Part shown: positions 23,190-34,174 of the stretch, piece by piece | Layout: every line of letters starts with the position of its first letter | How positions within the stretch are numbered: position 1 is the first letter of the stretch | Assembly: GCA_014058105.1 (NCBI GenBank) | Contig: JACGCM010001659.1 | Coordinates: 4,774,001-4,838,000 of the forward strand | DNA length: 64,000 bases | Reading direction: 5' to 3' | Source: Kingdonia uniflora | Lineage: Eukaryota; Streptophyta; Magnoliopsida; Ranunculales; Circaeasteraceae | The notes under the pieces: generated by a model | What the model saw: the letters and a program-made list of their open reading frames with translations, nothing else | Told to the model about the DNA's origin: nothing | Database searches by the model: none | Made by a program: the position numbers and the translations under genes

Positions 23190-23530
23190 CTTAGTTGTTG
23201 TTTTAGGGCTTTCACGTAGCTGGCCATTCTGTCGTTGGCCTGGAATGTCCTGCTATGTTGGTTAACAACTAGTTACGAGTCGGTAAAGATGGAAAGTTCT
23301 TCCACGCCCAGAGCCAACGTTGTTTCTACACCACATAACAATGCCTCGTATTCATCCTCATTATTACTGAGGGGGAAGTTGACCCATATGGCTTTCTCGA
23401 TTTTTTTATTGGTGGGAGTAACCTGTACTATTCTAAGACCGGAGCCACCCGTGCTGACAGAGCCGTCAGTATACAGCCACTGTCCCTTTGTATATGTCGG
23501 CACGTCAATATCGATGTGGGCGTCATGGTC
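23190..23530 (-). pseudogene. Element B additional (archaeal-type) RNase H, aRNH
   Basis: The 76-codon frame at 23503-23273 contains YTDGSVSTGGSGLRIV, NNEDEYEALLCGV and LGVEELSIFTDS. These match the D, E and D blocks of the second RNase H that marks Tat-lineage elements, lying between the normal RNase H and integrase. The frame stops right after TDS (TAG), so the C-terminal part is separated. Confidence 0.83.
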
Positions 23531-23749
23531 GTCATCCTCGCCGTTATGCCACTTGTCATCAGTGATGGGGAGGTTAGCGACCGCTTGACCTTTAATTATG
23601 ACTCGTGGCTCGTAACGGATGTCAAACTCTCCTAGAGTAATCAGCCATTTGGCGATCCGGCATGTTTTATCTTTATTTGCAAAAATCTCTCACAGTGGTT
23701 GGGTGGTAATGACCTTTATTTTGTGGTCCTGGAAGTATGGTCGGAGTTT

Positions 23750-24233
23750 TTATAAGGCATATACCAGCGCTAGGGACTATTTCATCACAGTAGAGTACCG
23801 CAGTTCTGCTTCTAGGAGGGTTTTACTGACAAAGTATACTGGTTTCTCAGTTCGGTTTGTCGTTCGAATGGGGACAACGCTGATGGACTCATCTGTATTT
23901 CCGAGATACAAACCCAGTAACTCGTGTTTGGTGGGGGCACTGAGGATGGGTGGAGTGGCTAAGTAGTATAGCATGTTCTGGAAGGTCGCCTCGCATTCAT
24001 CGTTCCAATGGCATTTTTTGTTCTCCCGAATGTACTGAAACAACAGAGGACATTTGTAGGAAGCTTTATAAATGAAACGACCGAGAGCTGCAATTTTTTC
24101 GACGAGGGCTTGTACTTGTTTTAGCGTCCGTGGTGATGGCATACAGGTGAGATCACAGATTTGATCAGGGTTCGCCTCAATGCCACATTGGGTGACGAGG
24201 TGTCCGAGGAACTTCCCCGAGGACACACCAAAG
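23750..24233 (-). pseudogene. Element B RT connection and RNase H domain
   Basis: The minus-strand frame 24379-23777 runs from the RT thumb (KFLGHLVTQCGIEANPDQI) through the connection (CHWNDECEATFQNM) to the first RNase H (GLYLGNTDESISVVPI, KPVYFVSKTLLEAELRYS). It ends at a stop near 23777. RNase H would remove RNA from the cDNA hybrid. Confidence 0.83.
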
Positions 24234-24760
24234 CTACACTTCTCCATGTTTAGATGCATCCGATAGGACCGTACCATTATGAAGTCTGTCTCGAGGTCGG
24301 CAAGATGGTCTTTGCTCAGTCTGCTCTTGACTAGCATGTTGTCGATATAGACTTCGACTATTTGCCCAATAGTCTTCAAGCATAGTGGTGATGAGGCGTT
24401 GGTAAGTAGATCCCGTGTTCTTCAAGCTGAAGGGCATGACTATATAACAATATAGGTTATGTTCTGTGGTGAAGGACGTGTACTTTTGATCTTCCACTGC
24501 TAATGGTATTTGGTTGTTCCCTGAGTAACCGTCCATGAATGACAACCGCTCGTGACCGGCCGTGAAATTGGCTAGTCTGGTGATGAGGGGCATAGGAAAA
24601 CTATCTTTTGGGCAGTGCCGGTTGAGGTCGGTAAAATCAATGTACACTCGGGTCTTCCCATTTTTCTTTGGGACTGCGACCACGTTAGCTACCCAGTGTG
24701 GGCAGTCAACGGGTCGCATAAATCCTGCGTGCAGCAACTTTTAGATTTCATCGTTGATAG
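24234..24760 (-). pseudogene. Element B reverse transcriptase palm
   Basis: The frame 24737-24234 contains RVYIDFTDLNRHCPKDSFPM, LSFMDGYSGNNQI and IVMPFSLKNTGSTYQRL, the classic Tat-type RT order. A -1/+1 frame change near 24390 leads to EVYIDNMLVKS (about 24330-24362), the catalytic box in the form YIDN rather than YIDD. A TAA near 24742 separates it from upstream sequence. Confidence 0.85.
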
Positions 24761-24799
24761 CCCTGCTTAGCTGTGGTATTGTTCGGCGTGGTTTCTGCT

Positions 24800-25600
24800 T
24801 GACAGGGCTGGCCTTCTCATGAACATGTAAATGATGACAGGCCAACGCGGGGTATGCCTGGCATTTCATCGATAGACCAAGCAAAGATATCTTTGAACTT
24901 CCAGAGGAGTGTGATAAGGTTTGCTCGCTCGTCACCTATCAAGAAGGAACCAATATATGTTGTTCGTGTGGGGCCATCGATATCAATTAGACTGACTGGC
25001 TCCACGAGAGGCGGTGTCCATAATCAACTAAACGTGCTTATAATTGCATCGTTCTGGTCATGTACTGTATCTGGGAGTATTACCTTGTCCAGGTGGCGAG
25101 GAACGGGGGACGAGTCCACCGCCATGGGCTCGTTCCTTGTTCGTTGCTAAACCTCTAGCTCGACGTGCTTTCCTTTTTTCTTGGTATTTTCTTGATTGAT
25201 TAAATTTTGTAATGAGTTGGCGCAATAGAGATGGGATGCGATCTGACAACCTCGTATCTGGTAGGGGCCAAAATTTGTTTGGAAGCGTATTACCTGGTGG
25301 TAGGAAGAGGGGACGACCTTCATGGCATGAATCCAGTCTCATCCTAGAATCCCATTGTAGTGAACTGTGGGACCGTTGATGACGATGAATGTTGTAGGTA
25401 CCACGACCGGGCCGGCCTGTACCTGAGTAACGAGCTCTCCCATGGCGTATTCAGTGGACGTGCTAAAGCCAGAAATCTCTATTTTGGAGGGTGCTAGGCG
25501 ATCCTACATGTTCATCTTGCGAAGGGCATCATAGTAAAGGATGTTAGCGCCTCTGCCACAATCGACCAGCATTCTCTTAACGAGGACGCCACCAATTACA
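24800..25600 (-). pseudogene. Element B aspartic protease and linker to RT
   Basis: On the minus strand RMLVDCGRGANILYY at about 25580-25536 is the protease active-site region. The expected D-(T/N)-G appears as D-C-G. Downstream blocks are WIHAMKVVPSSYHQVIRF (about 25340-25280) and the pre-RT block FIGSFLIGDERANLI...FAWSIDEMPGIP (about 24970-24850). Stops fall near 25330, 25150 and 25030. Confidence 0.72.
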
Positions 25601-27452
25601 ATCTAAATAACGAGGGCATCGTCATGAGGATGAGAAGCTGTGTCGAGGTCGTGATCGGTGAAGTAGATGGCCTGTTCGGGTGGAGAGTGAGTGGCTACTT
25701 CAATGCCGTGAGCTGTTCGCTGGTTCTCGGTGAGGTGGTAACATTCCCTCGTTGAATAAGAGTCGGAATGTCGCGACGGAGTTTGGTTGATTTCCCCCGG
25801 TGAGGTAAGGTGGTAACATCATCTTACATACTGCTAGATGCCCTGGTGCCCGGATGTTTGTTACGGGTTGGTCGAGGGTGGGGCAAGGCGTTTTATCAGC
25901 GGGCGGGATCGGTCTTTTGAGGAAATGAGTATAGCGGCCGAGGTGAAGCTAAGTCTCAGTCATATTGATGAGGTCATAGCATTCCTCGGTTGTGTGGCCA
26001 TGAATCTCGTGATGCGCACAGTATGGGCGGCCAGGTCGGTAGAGGTTGCTGTAAGGTTTTATCTTCCCGGGGTCATTCTTGATAGCGAGGAGTAGGTCCG
26101 CCCGTGAAATGGTCAGGTCGCTGAGAGGATATCGTTCCCACCGGGTGCCTCTTTGACATTCATCTCTGGGTATTTTTGCTTTATCTCGTGGATCGCGATC
26201 TGTAAGTCGCTTGTTCCTACTATTGTTGGGATCCTCTTGGCAATCCCGCGAGTGTTTAGGTGCCTTGGAACGTACTACCGGCGTAGGTGCAGAGGTGGTG
26301 CTCAGGAGGGCAGCAATTTATGAGGCAGAGGCACGATTGTCCGCTTCGACGTTCTAATATTTATGGACCTTCTCATACAGGTGCTCGAGATTTTTGGGCC
26401 GTTTCCTATGCAGGACCACTCGTAGTTTAGAACCGGGGAGACAGACGCCTATGAAGGCGAGGCATGTTGTCGGCGCGTCGCTTTTAAATCTTGATAGGAA
26501 AGAGTCGGTGGTTTTGCCAATCTGTTGTTTCAGGGAGAATAGTTCCGCTAACTGTTTCTTTGACTGCTGGTTGTGGAGGTACTTCTTGATGAATGTCAGC
26601 GAGAGTTTTTCGAACGTGGATATAGAATTGAGCTTGAGATTCTAAAACTAGGTGAGAGCCCCAACTGACAAGGTCGAGGGGAATAGATGACATGTGTTCA
26701 TCTGTTTGATGTTGTAGGTTGATGCTATATTGAAACTTGGATAGATGCTGGCCAGGAACCTGACAAACGGTGAAAGCCTCAATTTTTGGTCAAGAGTAAC
26801 TTTGGCCCAGTACTTAGCTCTGTATGGCCGTGGTGAAAGGTGTATTGTAGATTCGGCGGAGCGTCTCTAAAGTTAACCGCCTAGTTGGATTTATGCCTTG
26901 CATTGTCCGGATATGTGCCTCTACGGACGCTGCTGTTAATGGTTGCTGGTCATGGGTTCCCATGACCCCTCTATGGATGACTTTGCCCCTGGTTGATGAC
27001 TCTTCAATCTGGTTCTCGTAGTTTGGGGCGTAGGTCTGTGCTGACGAGGGCATACCTAGATACTAGTCATGAAACCTCTCGTTATATGCGTGATTTCGAT
27101 CGTAGTAGGGGTGGTAGCTGTGGTCATGGGGGTGGGAGGGGTCATCTGGACTATAAGGGGGATGCCATGGTGAATGGTTTGCACGGTCATCGCCATAGCG
27201 GGTACTATAATCCACAACGGGAGCTGGTACTCGGGGATCGTAGAGTTTGGAGCATTTCGACCGGGGTGTCACACAGGGTATCATTGGTGAGTTCGAGCTG
27301 GCGTATTTGGTCATCCGTTGTGGACATCTTCTCCTGCAGCTATACCAGTGCCGCTCTCGTCTCTGCCATGGCTTGTTCTTAGGACTGATTGCGGGTAGAA
27401 ACCACCATCGTTGCTCAGAATATGCTTCGGTGGGGAACAAAGACGGCACCAA
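25600..27452 (-). pseudogene. Element B gag
   Basis: On the minus strand, in shifting frames. The capsid-type retrotransposon gag domain is recognised by YNIKQMNTCHLFPSTLS at about 26720-26670, FEKLSLTFIKKYLHNQ at about 26605-26560 and ELFSLKQQIGKT near 26530. Upstream are a Pro/Tyr/His-rich stretch (27063-27200) and a basic start near 27452. Stops interrupt it near 26643 and 27060. No clear CCHC knuckle is visible. Confidence 0.75.
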
Positions 27453-27453
27453 T
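27441..27453 (-). promoter_or_regulatory. Element B primer-binding site
   Basis: Next to the 5' LTR the minus strand reads ATTGGTGCCGTCTTTG. This is one change away from the TGGCGCCGTCT-type site that plant Gypsy elements pair with the GGCGCCA 3' end of tRNA-Asp. Confidence 0.65.
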
Positions 27454-27962
27454 TGTGGTCTCTCAGTTACGCTAGGAAACTATAATAACTTTTTGGTAGA
27501 TTGGGTTGATACTGTACCAGAGGAGGGAACCGCTTAACTCTTTCCGGGTTCCTCTTTGTCTCTCTGGTTACTTCTGAGGCAGTTGAAAAAGAGTAGAATG
27601 CATGAGGAAGAAGAAGAAGATCCCCTTTGGTTTATCCCTTCCCCACTATTTATAGGGAGGATTTGACCTAGGAGCACCCTTGCTCACGTGCCCTGGGAAA
27701 TTCCTAGGCTATCTCTTCAGGGTCATGGGATTGGGTGCTCGTTGTTACCATTCTCTAGTCACTGACATCTGCTTATTGTTTGGAGATACTTATAGAGTGG
27801 CTTCACTGGAGTCTCTGTACTCCGAGTGTTGGACGATCAACATATTTGCTCATTGATCGACCTGTCGTCTCATTATTCGCCCTATATGGGTTTGTGATCG
27901 CTGGAAGAGCTTGCTCGTTGAACAACCTGCCACTTCGTTGCTAGCGGGAGCGTGCTCCTACA
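27454..27962 (-). repeat. Element B 5' LTR (509 bp) with (GAA)4
   Basis: Ends TGTGGTC and CTCCTACA match the partner LTR at 16304-16817, and alignment by eye is continuous. It differs by point changes, a short insertion near 27545-27565 and 8 fewer GAA units. It is followed by the ATTAC target duplication at 27963-27967. Confidence 0.92.
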
Positions 27963-27967
27963 ATTAC

Positions 27968-28400
27968 CTTTGCTTTAATCATAGAGATTTAGTAGAGTCA
28001 GCCAAATCGAGTGTTATCCTTGATTTAACTGGTATGATGTTACAACCATATTGAGGTAGATGAAAGCTAGTTTTACCTTTGCTTTATCGTATGTCTGGTA
28101 GAGTCTTTGATTAAAAACTAGTATTACCTATGTTTTAATTACAGAGATTTATTAAAATCAACCAAACCAAGTGTTATCATTAATTTAACTGGTATGATAT
28201 CACAGCCATATTGAGGTAGATAAAAGCTAGTTTTACCTTTGCTTTATCTTATGTCTGGTAGAGTCTTTGATTAAAAGTTACTATTACCTTTGTTTTAATC
28301 ACAGAGATTTAGTAGAGTTGGCCAAACCAAGTGTTTTCCTTTATTTAACTGGTATAGAGGTCAATTGAAAGGTAGTATAATCTTTGTTTTAATCTATGTA
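27968..28400. repeat. 160-bp tandem repeat of element A, right part
   Basis: Continuation of the array interrupted by element B. GATRAAAGCTAGTTTTACC blocks start near 28061 and 28221, 160 bp apart, with a decaying third unit to about 28400. Together with 16079-16298 the array holds about four units. The same array is in C at 43906-44400. Confidence 0.87.
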
Positions 28401-28599
28401 TTGTCTACGAAGTTGAGAGATATGTGAGAGAAAAACTTATAAGTTTCATTAAATAGAAAAGGATGTACATTAGATGGAGATGAAAATCTCACTTTTGGAA
28501 TGGAAAAAAGTGAGAAATGGAAATGGAGTAGTGAGGGACTTAACAATAGTACTGTTTCAGTTGCCTAGTATTCCAAGGATTTAAAATGTGAACTCTCTC

Positions 28600-29460
28600 T
28601 TCTGTCATGAGGTAATATGATCCCAGGCCTGAGAGGCATGTGATAAGGAATAGACCTTCCTAATTTTCTATTAGTTTCCCAACATGAGGTTCTTTGCAGT
28701 GCTGAGGTATTTCTCTGAGGATGAGGTCGTCAACTTGGAAGGTATGGCTTCTGACTCGTCTGCTGTATGAACTGGCCAGCATATAGTGATATCCACCTAG
28801 GTTAGCGATGGCACGTTCCCTAGTTTCATCGATACAATTGAGGTTAGAGGCCAATTCAAACTCATTTTCCTTGTCAGTTAGCTCGTGATCTTTGACTGTA
28901 TGATGGTATTTGGAGGGAATGACGGCTTCGGTACCATAGGCAAGGAGGAATGGTACGATATCCCATAAGATATGAGGTAATTCTCAAACCTAATTCCCTT
29001 TTTTCTATGAGTGAAGCCTTTTCTTAAGTCCATCCATGATGGTTTTATTGGTAATTTCAGCTCGGCCATTTCCTTGAGGGTAGTAGGGACTGGATGTTGA
29101 GTGTATGATATTATGTTGATTGAAGATAGCTACGACTTTTTCTCCAACAAATTGGGGTCTATTATCGATACGAATTAGGTGGGGACACCCAAACCGAGTG
29201 ATGATGTGTTTCGAGATATAAGTGATGACCTCTTCTTCTCTGGTTAGATAGAGTGGACCTGCTTCTACAAATTTTGTAAAATAATTGGTAGCTACGAGTA
29301 GGTGGTGGCGGTTACCTGAAGAATTAGGTAATTTGCTGACAAGATCGAGTACCCATCTTTTGAATGGCCAAAACACCTTGCTTGCATGGAGTTTGAGCGC
29401 AGGGGCGCATATCATTTGTCAATGTCGTTGACATGTGTCACATATGTGTAAGTATTCTTC
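28600..29460 (-). pseudogene. Element A integrase
   Basis: The frame 29415-29005 contains VFWPFKRWVLDLV, ATNYFTKFVEAGP, IRIDNRPQF and YPQGNGRAEITNKT. The core acids D (in LDLV), D (in RIDN) and E (in RAEI) are present. An HHCC remnant is just upstream near 29430. A frame break near 29010 leads to 29069-28878 and then 28854-28660 (a LNCIDETRERA block and a QVDDLILRE block), the C-terminal domain. Stops prevent one continuous product. Confidence 0.83.
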
Positions 29461-29879
29461 TGCTTACTTGCGCATGTCAGGCCAGAATACTCCTTGTGTA
29501 ATGGCTCTGCTTGTTAGTGATCGACCTGCGGCGTCCACAAGTTCCTTCATGTAATTCACAGAGAATCTTGTCCGCTCTCTATTTGGAGAGGCACTTGAGG
29601 TAAGGCCTCGTGACTGAACGACGGTATAAGGTACTATTTTGATTTATGTAGCGTTTGGAGTTGTCGATCAGCTATCGGCATTCCTTTGGATCTGCTGAAA
29701 GTGGCCCTTTGCATTTGTTGTCGATACCGATATAAACTAAGAAAGGCTTTCGTCAATCGTTGTCTTCCCCTTTATCGCCCCCAGTGTTGATCATGCATAC
29801 AAAAATGTGATAAATGTTGGGGGTTGAAATCACTTTGATATGGTAATATCGAGCTTCTGTGCCCAAGACCCCAGCTAGA

Positions 29880-30200
29880 TATGCCATGGAATCGGCGTAT
29901 CTATTTTTACTTCGAGGAAGATATTATGGAGTTGCTTGCCCAAACTTTCTCATCCTATCTGTAACGAGAGCTGCGTATTCGATCAAATTTCCATTCTCCT
30001 TGTATTGCTCAGAGTAATGGTGGACGATGAGTAGTGAATATGTATAAGCTGAGAGTTTGGGGGTGTCGAGCTCAAGAGTGTGGTCGAGTCCATGAGGTCG
30101 AGTCGGTGACATTGTTTGAGGCCTCAAAATTTAAACGGATTGATTTCTTAATTTTGTCGTTGGAAGGGGTAATCAATACGATTCCAATTCCTGATCCTAC
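29880..30200 (-). pseudogene. Element A additional RNase H (aRNH)
   Basis: The minus-strand frame 30127-29924 carries HTLELDTPKLSAYTYSLLIV and HHYSEQYKENGNLIEYAALV. In C the same region reads LVLELGVPELSVFTDSLLI, so in A the TDS block has become TYS, with loss of the last Asp. The upstream NITEYEALIHG block of C is frame-broken here. Confidence 0.72.
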
Positions 30201-30257
30201 GGGTCCTGCTGATCAATCTGTAAGAAGTCTCCACCCATTTTTTGTAATCCATTCAGC

Positions 30258-30980
30258 TCACTCTTCAAATGCTTTGGGGGGTGCATCTTCTATAACTTCT
30301 TTTGTAAGGTCAGGATCGTGCTCCGCCCACTCTGGATCTTCCACTGGAAAATCCAGGAGAAAATTGGCAACGGCCTGAACCATTTCGGAATGACGTTGCT
30401 CGAACTTGATATCATGTTCTCCCAAACTGACTAACCATTGTTGCACTCTCCTTGATTTTTCTTTTTTGGATAGAACTTCTTGAAATTAGTACTTCATCAT
30501 GACTCTGACTGAATGAGCTTGGAAGTAGTGCTCGATTTTCTGTGAAGTGTAAACAAGAGTGAAAAGTAGTTTCTCGATTTTAGAGTACCTTATTTTTACT
30601 GGAGTGTGGGTTTTACTGATGAAGTAGACTAGTTTCTCAATTTTCCCTTCAAGTTGAATGAGAATCGAGCTAAGTGAAGTATCTGCAATTGCTAGGTAGA
30701 TAATCAGTTTCTCATTATCTATTAGGGTGTTCATGATTGGAGACTTCCCTAAATAAGTTTTGGGATCCTGATAAGCTGCTTCACATTCTGATGTTCATTG
30801 AACCTCTGCATTTAGCTGAACTTTTCCTCATTTGATACAATTGTAGAGTAGTAGGAAAATCCAACGACAGCGGTTTGAAGATTTTGAAACGAATCGGTTG
30901 ATAGCGGCAATCTTGCCAGCAACTTTCTGAACGTTTTTCGTCATTTTTAGAGATGGCATGTTGAGGAGAGCCCAAATCTA
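30258..30980 (-). pseudogene. Element A RT connection and RNase H
   Basis: Frames 30975-30781, 30734-30486 and 30446-30258 carry, in order, the connection region, LIIYLAIADTSLSSILIQ and KLVYFISKTHTPVKIRYSKIEK, and QQWLVSLGEHDIKFEQRHSEMVQAVANFLLD. In the last block the usual A-D-(F/L) of functional copies is A-N-F (C has QAVADFLANF). Confidence 0.82.
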
Positions 30981-31033
30981 ATCTGGATCAACCTCAATCC
31001 CGTTCATGCTGATGAGGTAGCCGTGAAAGCAAC

Positions 31034-31700
31034 CTAAATGTACTCCAAATTGATACTATCAGGATTGAGACGCATCCTGTAAGATCGAAGAATGTTTAAT
31101 ATTGTGTTGAGATCTAAAATGTTGTTAGAGGACTGTATGCTTTTGCATAAGAGAGCTTCAATGTAGACTTCCATGACTTTCCTAAGATGTGCTTTGAACA
31201 TAGTAGTCATCAACCGTTGATAAGTTGCACCTGCATTTTTGAGTCCGAAGGGCATGACTTTGTAGCTGTAAAGTCCTTTTTCAGTGATGAAAGTAGTCTT
31301 TTCTTCATCTTCATCTAAGAGTAGAATCTGATTATATCCAGAAGCAGTGTCCATCATAGATAGGAGTTCATGACCTGCTGTTGAATCAAGGATCTAATGA
31401 ATGTTGGGAAGGGGGAAACTGTCCTTTAGAGTATGCTTGTTTAGATCGGTAAAATCTATACAAACTCAGACTTTCCCATTCTTTTTTGAGATAGCAACGA
31501 TGTTGGATATCTAATCTGGATATTTGGCTTCTCGAATGAATCCCACTTTGATCAATTTCTCGATCTTCATGTTAACTTCATCTCGAAGTTGGTGATAGTC
31601 ATCGTTGTTTCTACTTAACCGCCGTTGCATTGATGTTGATGGCCAATTTGTGACATGCCTTGGCTGGATCGACCCCGGCAGTTCTTTGAAACACCACGCA
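31034..31700 (-). pseudogene. Element A reverse transcriptase
   Basis: From about 31560 down: IREAKYPD, a KNGKV-type block, FTDLNKH-type block, MMDTASGYNQILL (31357-31319), VMPFGLKNAGATYQRLMTTMF and KVMEVYIEALLCKSIQ (about 31190-31130). The catalytic box reads YIEA instead of YIDD, so both the second Asp position and its neighbour are altered. Stops near 31395, 31470 and 31510 separate the N-terminal part. Confidence 0.83.
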
Positions 31701-31959
31701 AAAATATCTTGATTTAGTAATAAGAATTGAATGATTGAGAACATCATTTTTGTGCTGAACCAGCTTAGTACCGATGAAAGTACCTCTGCTAGGTCCATCA
31801 ATGCTAATGTATTCTGTAGGCTCCTCCGTGGAAGGCTGATCATCGGGATGATCAGTTTTCTATAATTCTTATGCAGCATATCTGTCAGAAGTATCAAGAA
31901 TAGCAGAAACAGTATTTTTGCCAACTCGAGAAAGCTTTTGACTACCCTTGATCTCATAG

Positions 31960-32280
31960 ATACCATCGTTGTATTTGAAGCGGAGTACTTGATGATAGGT
32001 GGAAGCGATTGCTTCCATGTTATGAATTCAGCAACGGCCCATAATCTCGAGATAATGAGATTTAGTGTTAATCACATAGAGGATGAAGTCGATTGGGGAT
32101 GGTCCTGCGGTAATAGGTAAGATGATCTTGCCTACTCACTCTTCTTTAGAATGATTGAATCCACTTATATAGGTGCTCTGAAAGAGAATCTCAATACCGC
32201 TGCCAGTATCGATCATCATTGTGTGCACAAAAAATTTCTTCATCTTGAGCATTATGACTAATGCATCATGATGCGGAAAC
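31960..32280 (-). pseudogene. Element A aspartic protease
   Basis: On the minus strand the region at about 32250-32170 reads FFVHTMMIDTGSGIEILFQS, with an intact D-T-G triad. The part between the active site and the flap is shortened by about 45 bp compared with C (48054-48314). The frame then shifts. The matching frame in C is open. Confidence 0.72.
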
Positions 32281-32299
32281 TTGACATGGCTAGTATCGT

Positions 32300-34097
32300 A
32301 ATCTTAGAATAAGTTCCCAAGCAGGCGATTCTTCGACTCAGGCAAAAGTTTGGCTTCTTCGTCTTGAGGTATGAGATCACAACATTCTGATAGTTTCCTG
32401 TGCTTGAATCGGCTAAAGTTGGTGATCTGATGGATTTTGATCATATTGTTGTGGCACATATGGTAGAGATGCTTCTCCTCAGCTTGATCTTTAACCTGGA
32501 CAACTTCAAACTACTTCTTATAGCTACCATCTTTGTATAACTCCAGGTCAACAATATATTCGAGCATCTGTCCCACCTTAAAAATGTATTCCAGTAACCT
32601 CTGTAAAGCATAACAATTGTCAGTAGAATGATGGCTTACCTTATGCTGCATGCAATACGGTCGGTTCTCGATTGGTTCCAATGGTTGGGAGAGACGGTAG
32701 AGCCTATCCATTGAGAGGATTGGAAAAATTATGGAGATTCGAACATTCATCTTTGGGAGGACTGGTTTGACTTGCGAACCGCCTTTTCGAGGGCTGCCAG
32801 TGTTTACCTTGGCATACTTTTGGTCACCCTAATTCTCCTTTGGTTCAGTGTTTCGAACTATAGATGGACATTTCCTAGTAAGGACAGATTTAGTAGATTT
32901 ATGCCTTTCGAACATCATCCTTTCTAGGTCGACGTAACTATTGACCTTGGTGATCATATCCTCCAATGTCGCAGGCTTGTTGAGGAAGAGGTGCTCTTTG
33001 GCTTTGGAATCGAGCTGGAGCGCGTTGGTGAAAGTAGTAACAGTTGTTTTCTAATCGAGATTGTCAACTTTACGCGCGAGCTCCAAAAATTTCTTTGCAA
33101 AAGCCTCGAGCTTCTCTCAGTGTAATTGTTTGAGACTGCTAAGAGAATATAAATTTTCTTCTTTATCCCTGTTGTGAGCATGTCTTGATAAATTGTTTTT
33201 GTAGCTGGTCGAATGTGTATATGGATTCATCAGGTAGAGAGTGGAACCATCAGAGCGGTCCCCCTGTAGACTTGTGGCGAACAGACGGCAGAGAATGTGG
33301 TTGAGGTTGGAGTACAACCCCAATGAATCATGGTATTACAGAATGTGTTACTTTGGGTTGGTATCCTTGTATTTGCAAATTTTTAGAGTATGGAAACCTT
33401 TCGGTATTTCCATATCAAATAGTTCTTAGGCAATTGGACTTCCTTGTAACTTTGTAAGGTCATCGGTAGTGCCCAGAACTTGTACTTCGATCAACTCCTA
33501 AATACGCTGGCTCATATGCTCTTGTAGGACATAATGACGTATTGGTTGATTAGCTTGACGAGGAGGTTACGGATTGTGAGTATCCGTACCTTCACTTAAG
33601 CAATCTCTTACTAGAACTCGAGGTTGAGGTCGCTATTCTTCGTCCTGTCGTATGGAAAATTGGTGACCTCGACTGATCTCAGACTGAACCTCACTACCCA
33701 AATAAATGGAAGGATGAGGATCATGCTGAATATTTCCTGACATAGCTTTGCTAGTGGCTCCTTGAGGTCCCAATCTTTCTGTCACAGAAACTTGGGAGGC
33801 TTCTGGCAATTGATCACAATCTCTTGTTAGAGGAGCCTGCTGAGTGTTTTGTAGAGCTTGTAAAGTAGTATGTATTGTTATCATCTGGTCTTCATATCCC
33901 TTGAGCGCTGTCAAGCGAGCTTGTCGTTCGGCGTCAAGCTCCTTCTCATGAAGCTCTCGATCAAGAGTTAATTGATGTTCGAGTTCGTTGCATTTCTCTG
34001 TTTTAGAGTTGAGATTTTCCTATAGCTTTGCAAGTTGTTCCGGCTTAACTGAAAGATCGAGTTGGATTCTGGTTGTTGGTCGTCGGGAAGTGACCAT
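32300..34097 (-). pseudogene. Element A gag
   Basis: ATG at 34097 opens MVTSRRPTTRIQLDLSVKPEQ. The frame 33914-33633 is a heptad/Gln-rich segment, and a capsid-type region lies at about 33450-32950 (LEAFAKKFLELARKVDNLD, FLNKPATLEDMITKVNSYVDLE). The C-terminal frame 32750-32511 ends with YCMQHKVSHHSTDNCYALQRL, a half zinc-finger-like C/H/H/C cluster that is also present in C. Several stops and frame changes occur. Gag would package the RNA. Confidence 0.78.
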
Positions 34098-34156
34098 GAC
34101 TGGAATTTATAGTAAAATAAGCGTATGCCTTAGAATATAGTAGAAATGCAATCTTT

Positions 34157-34174
34157 CTCATAGACGACGCTAAA
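34157..34174 (-). promoter_or_regulatory. Element A primer-binding site
   Basis: Inward from the 5' LTR, the minus strand reads TTTAGCGTCGTCTATGAG, a mutated TTTGGCGCCGTCTGTGGG-type site (tRNA-Asp type). C keeps TTTGGCGCCATCTATTG at the same place. Confidence 0.7.

Larger units (their letters stand above)
16304..27962 (-). mobile_element. Element B: Tat-lineage Ty3/Gypsy retrotransposon nested in element A
   Basis: An 11,659-bp element with LTRs at 16304-16817 and 27454-27962, flanked by perfect ATTAC target duplications. On the minus strand it reads gag, protease, RT, RNase H, aRNH and integrase from 27450 down to about 21780. An antisense gene set lies at 17576-20668. It differs from A and C in LTR sequence, arrays and base composition (visibly more GC-rich), so it is a different family of the same lineage. 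Confidence 0.93.

Noticed and set aside
22257..25150. Plus-strand frames of 60-117 codons opposite element B pol
   Set aside because: They overlap well-conserved pol on the minus strand, share no pattern with A or C antisense ORFs, and are mirror frames of pol.
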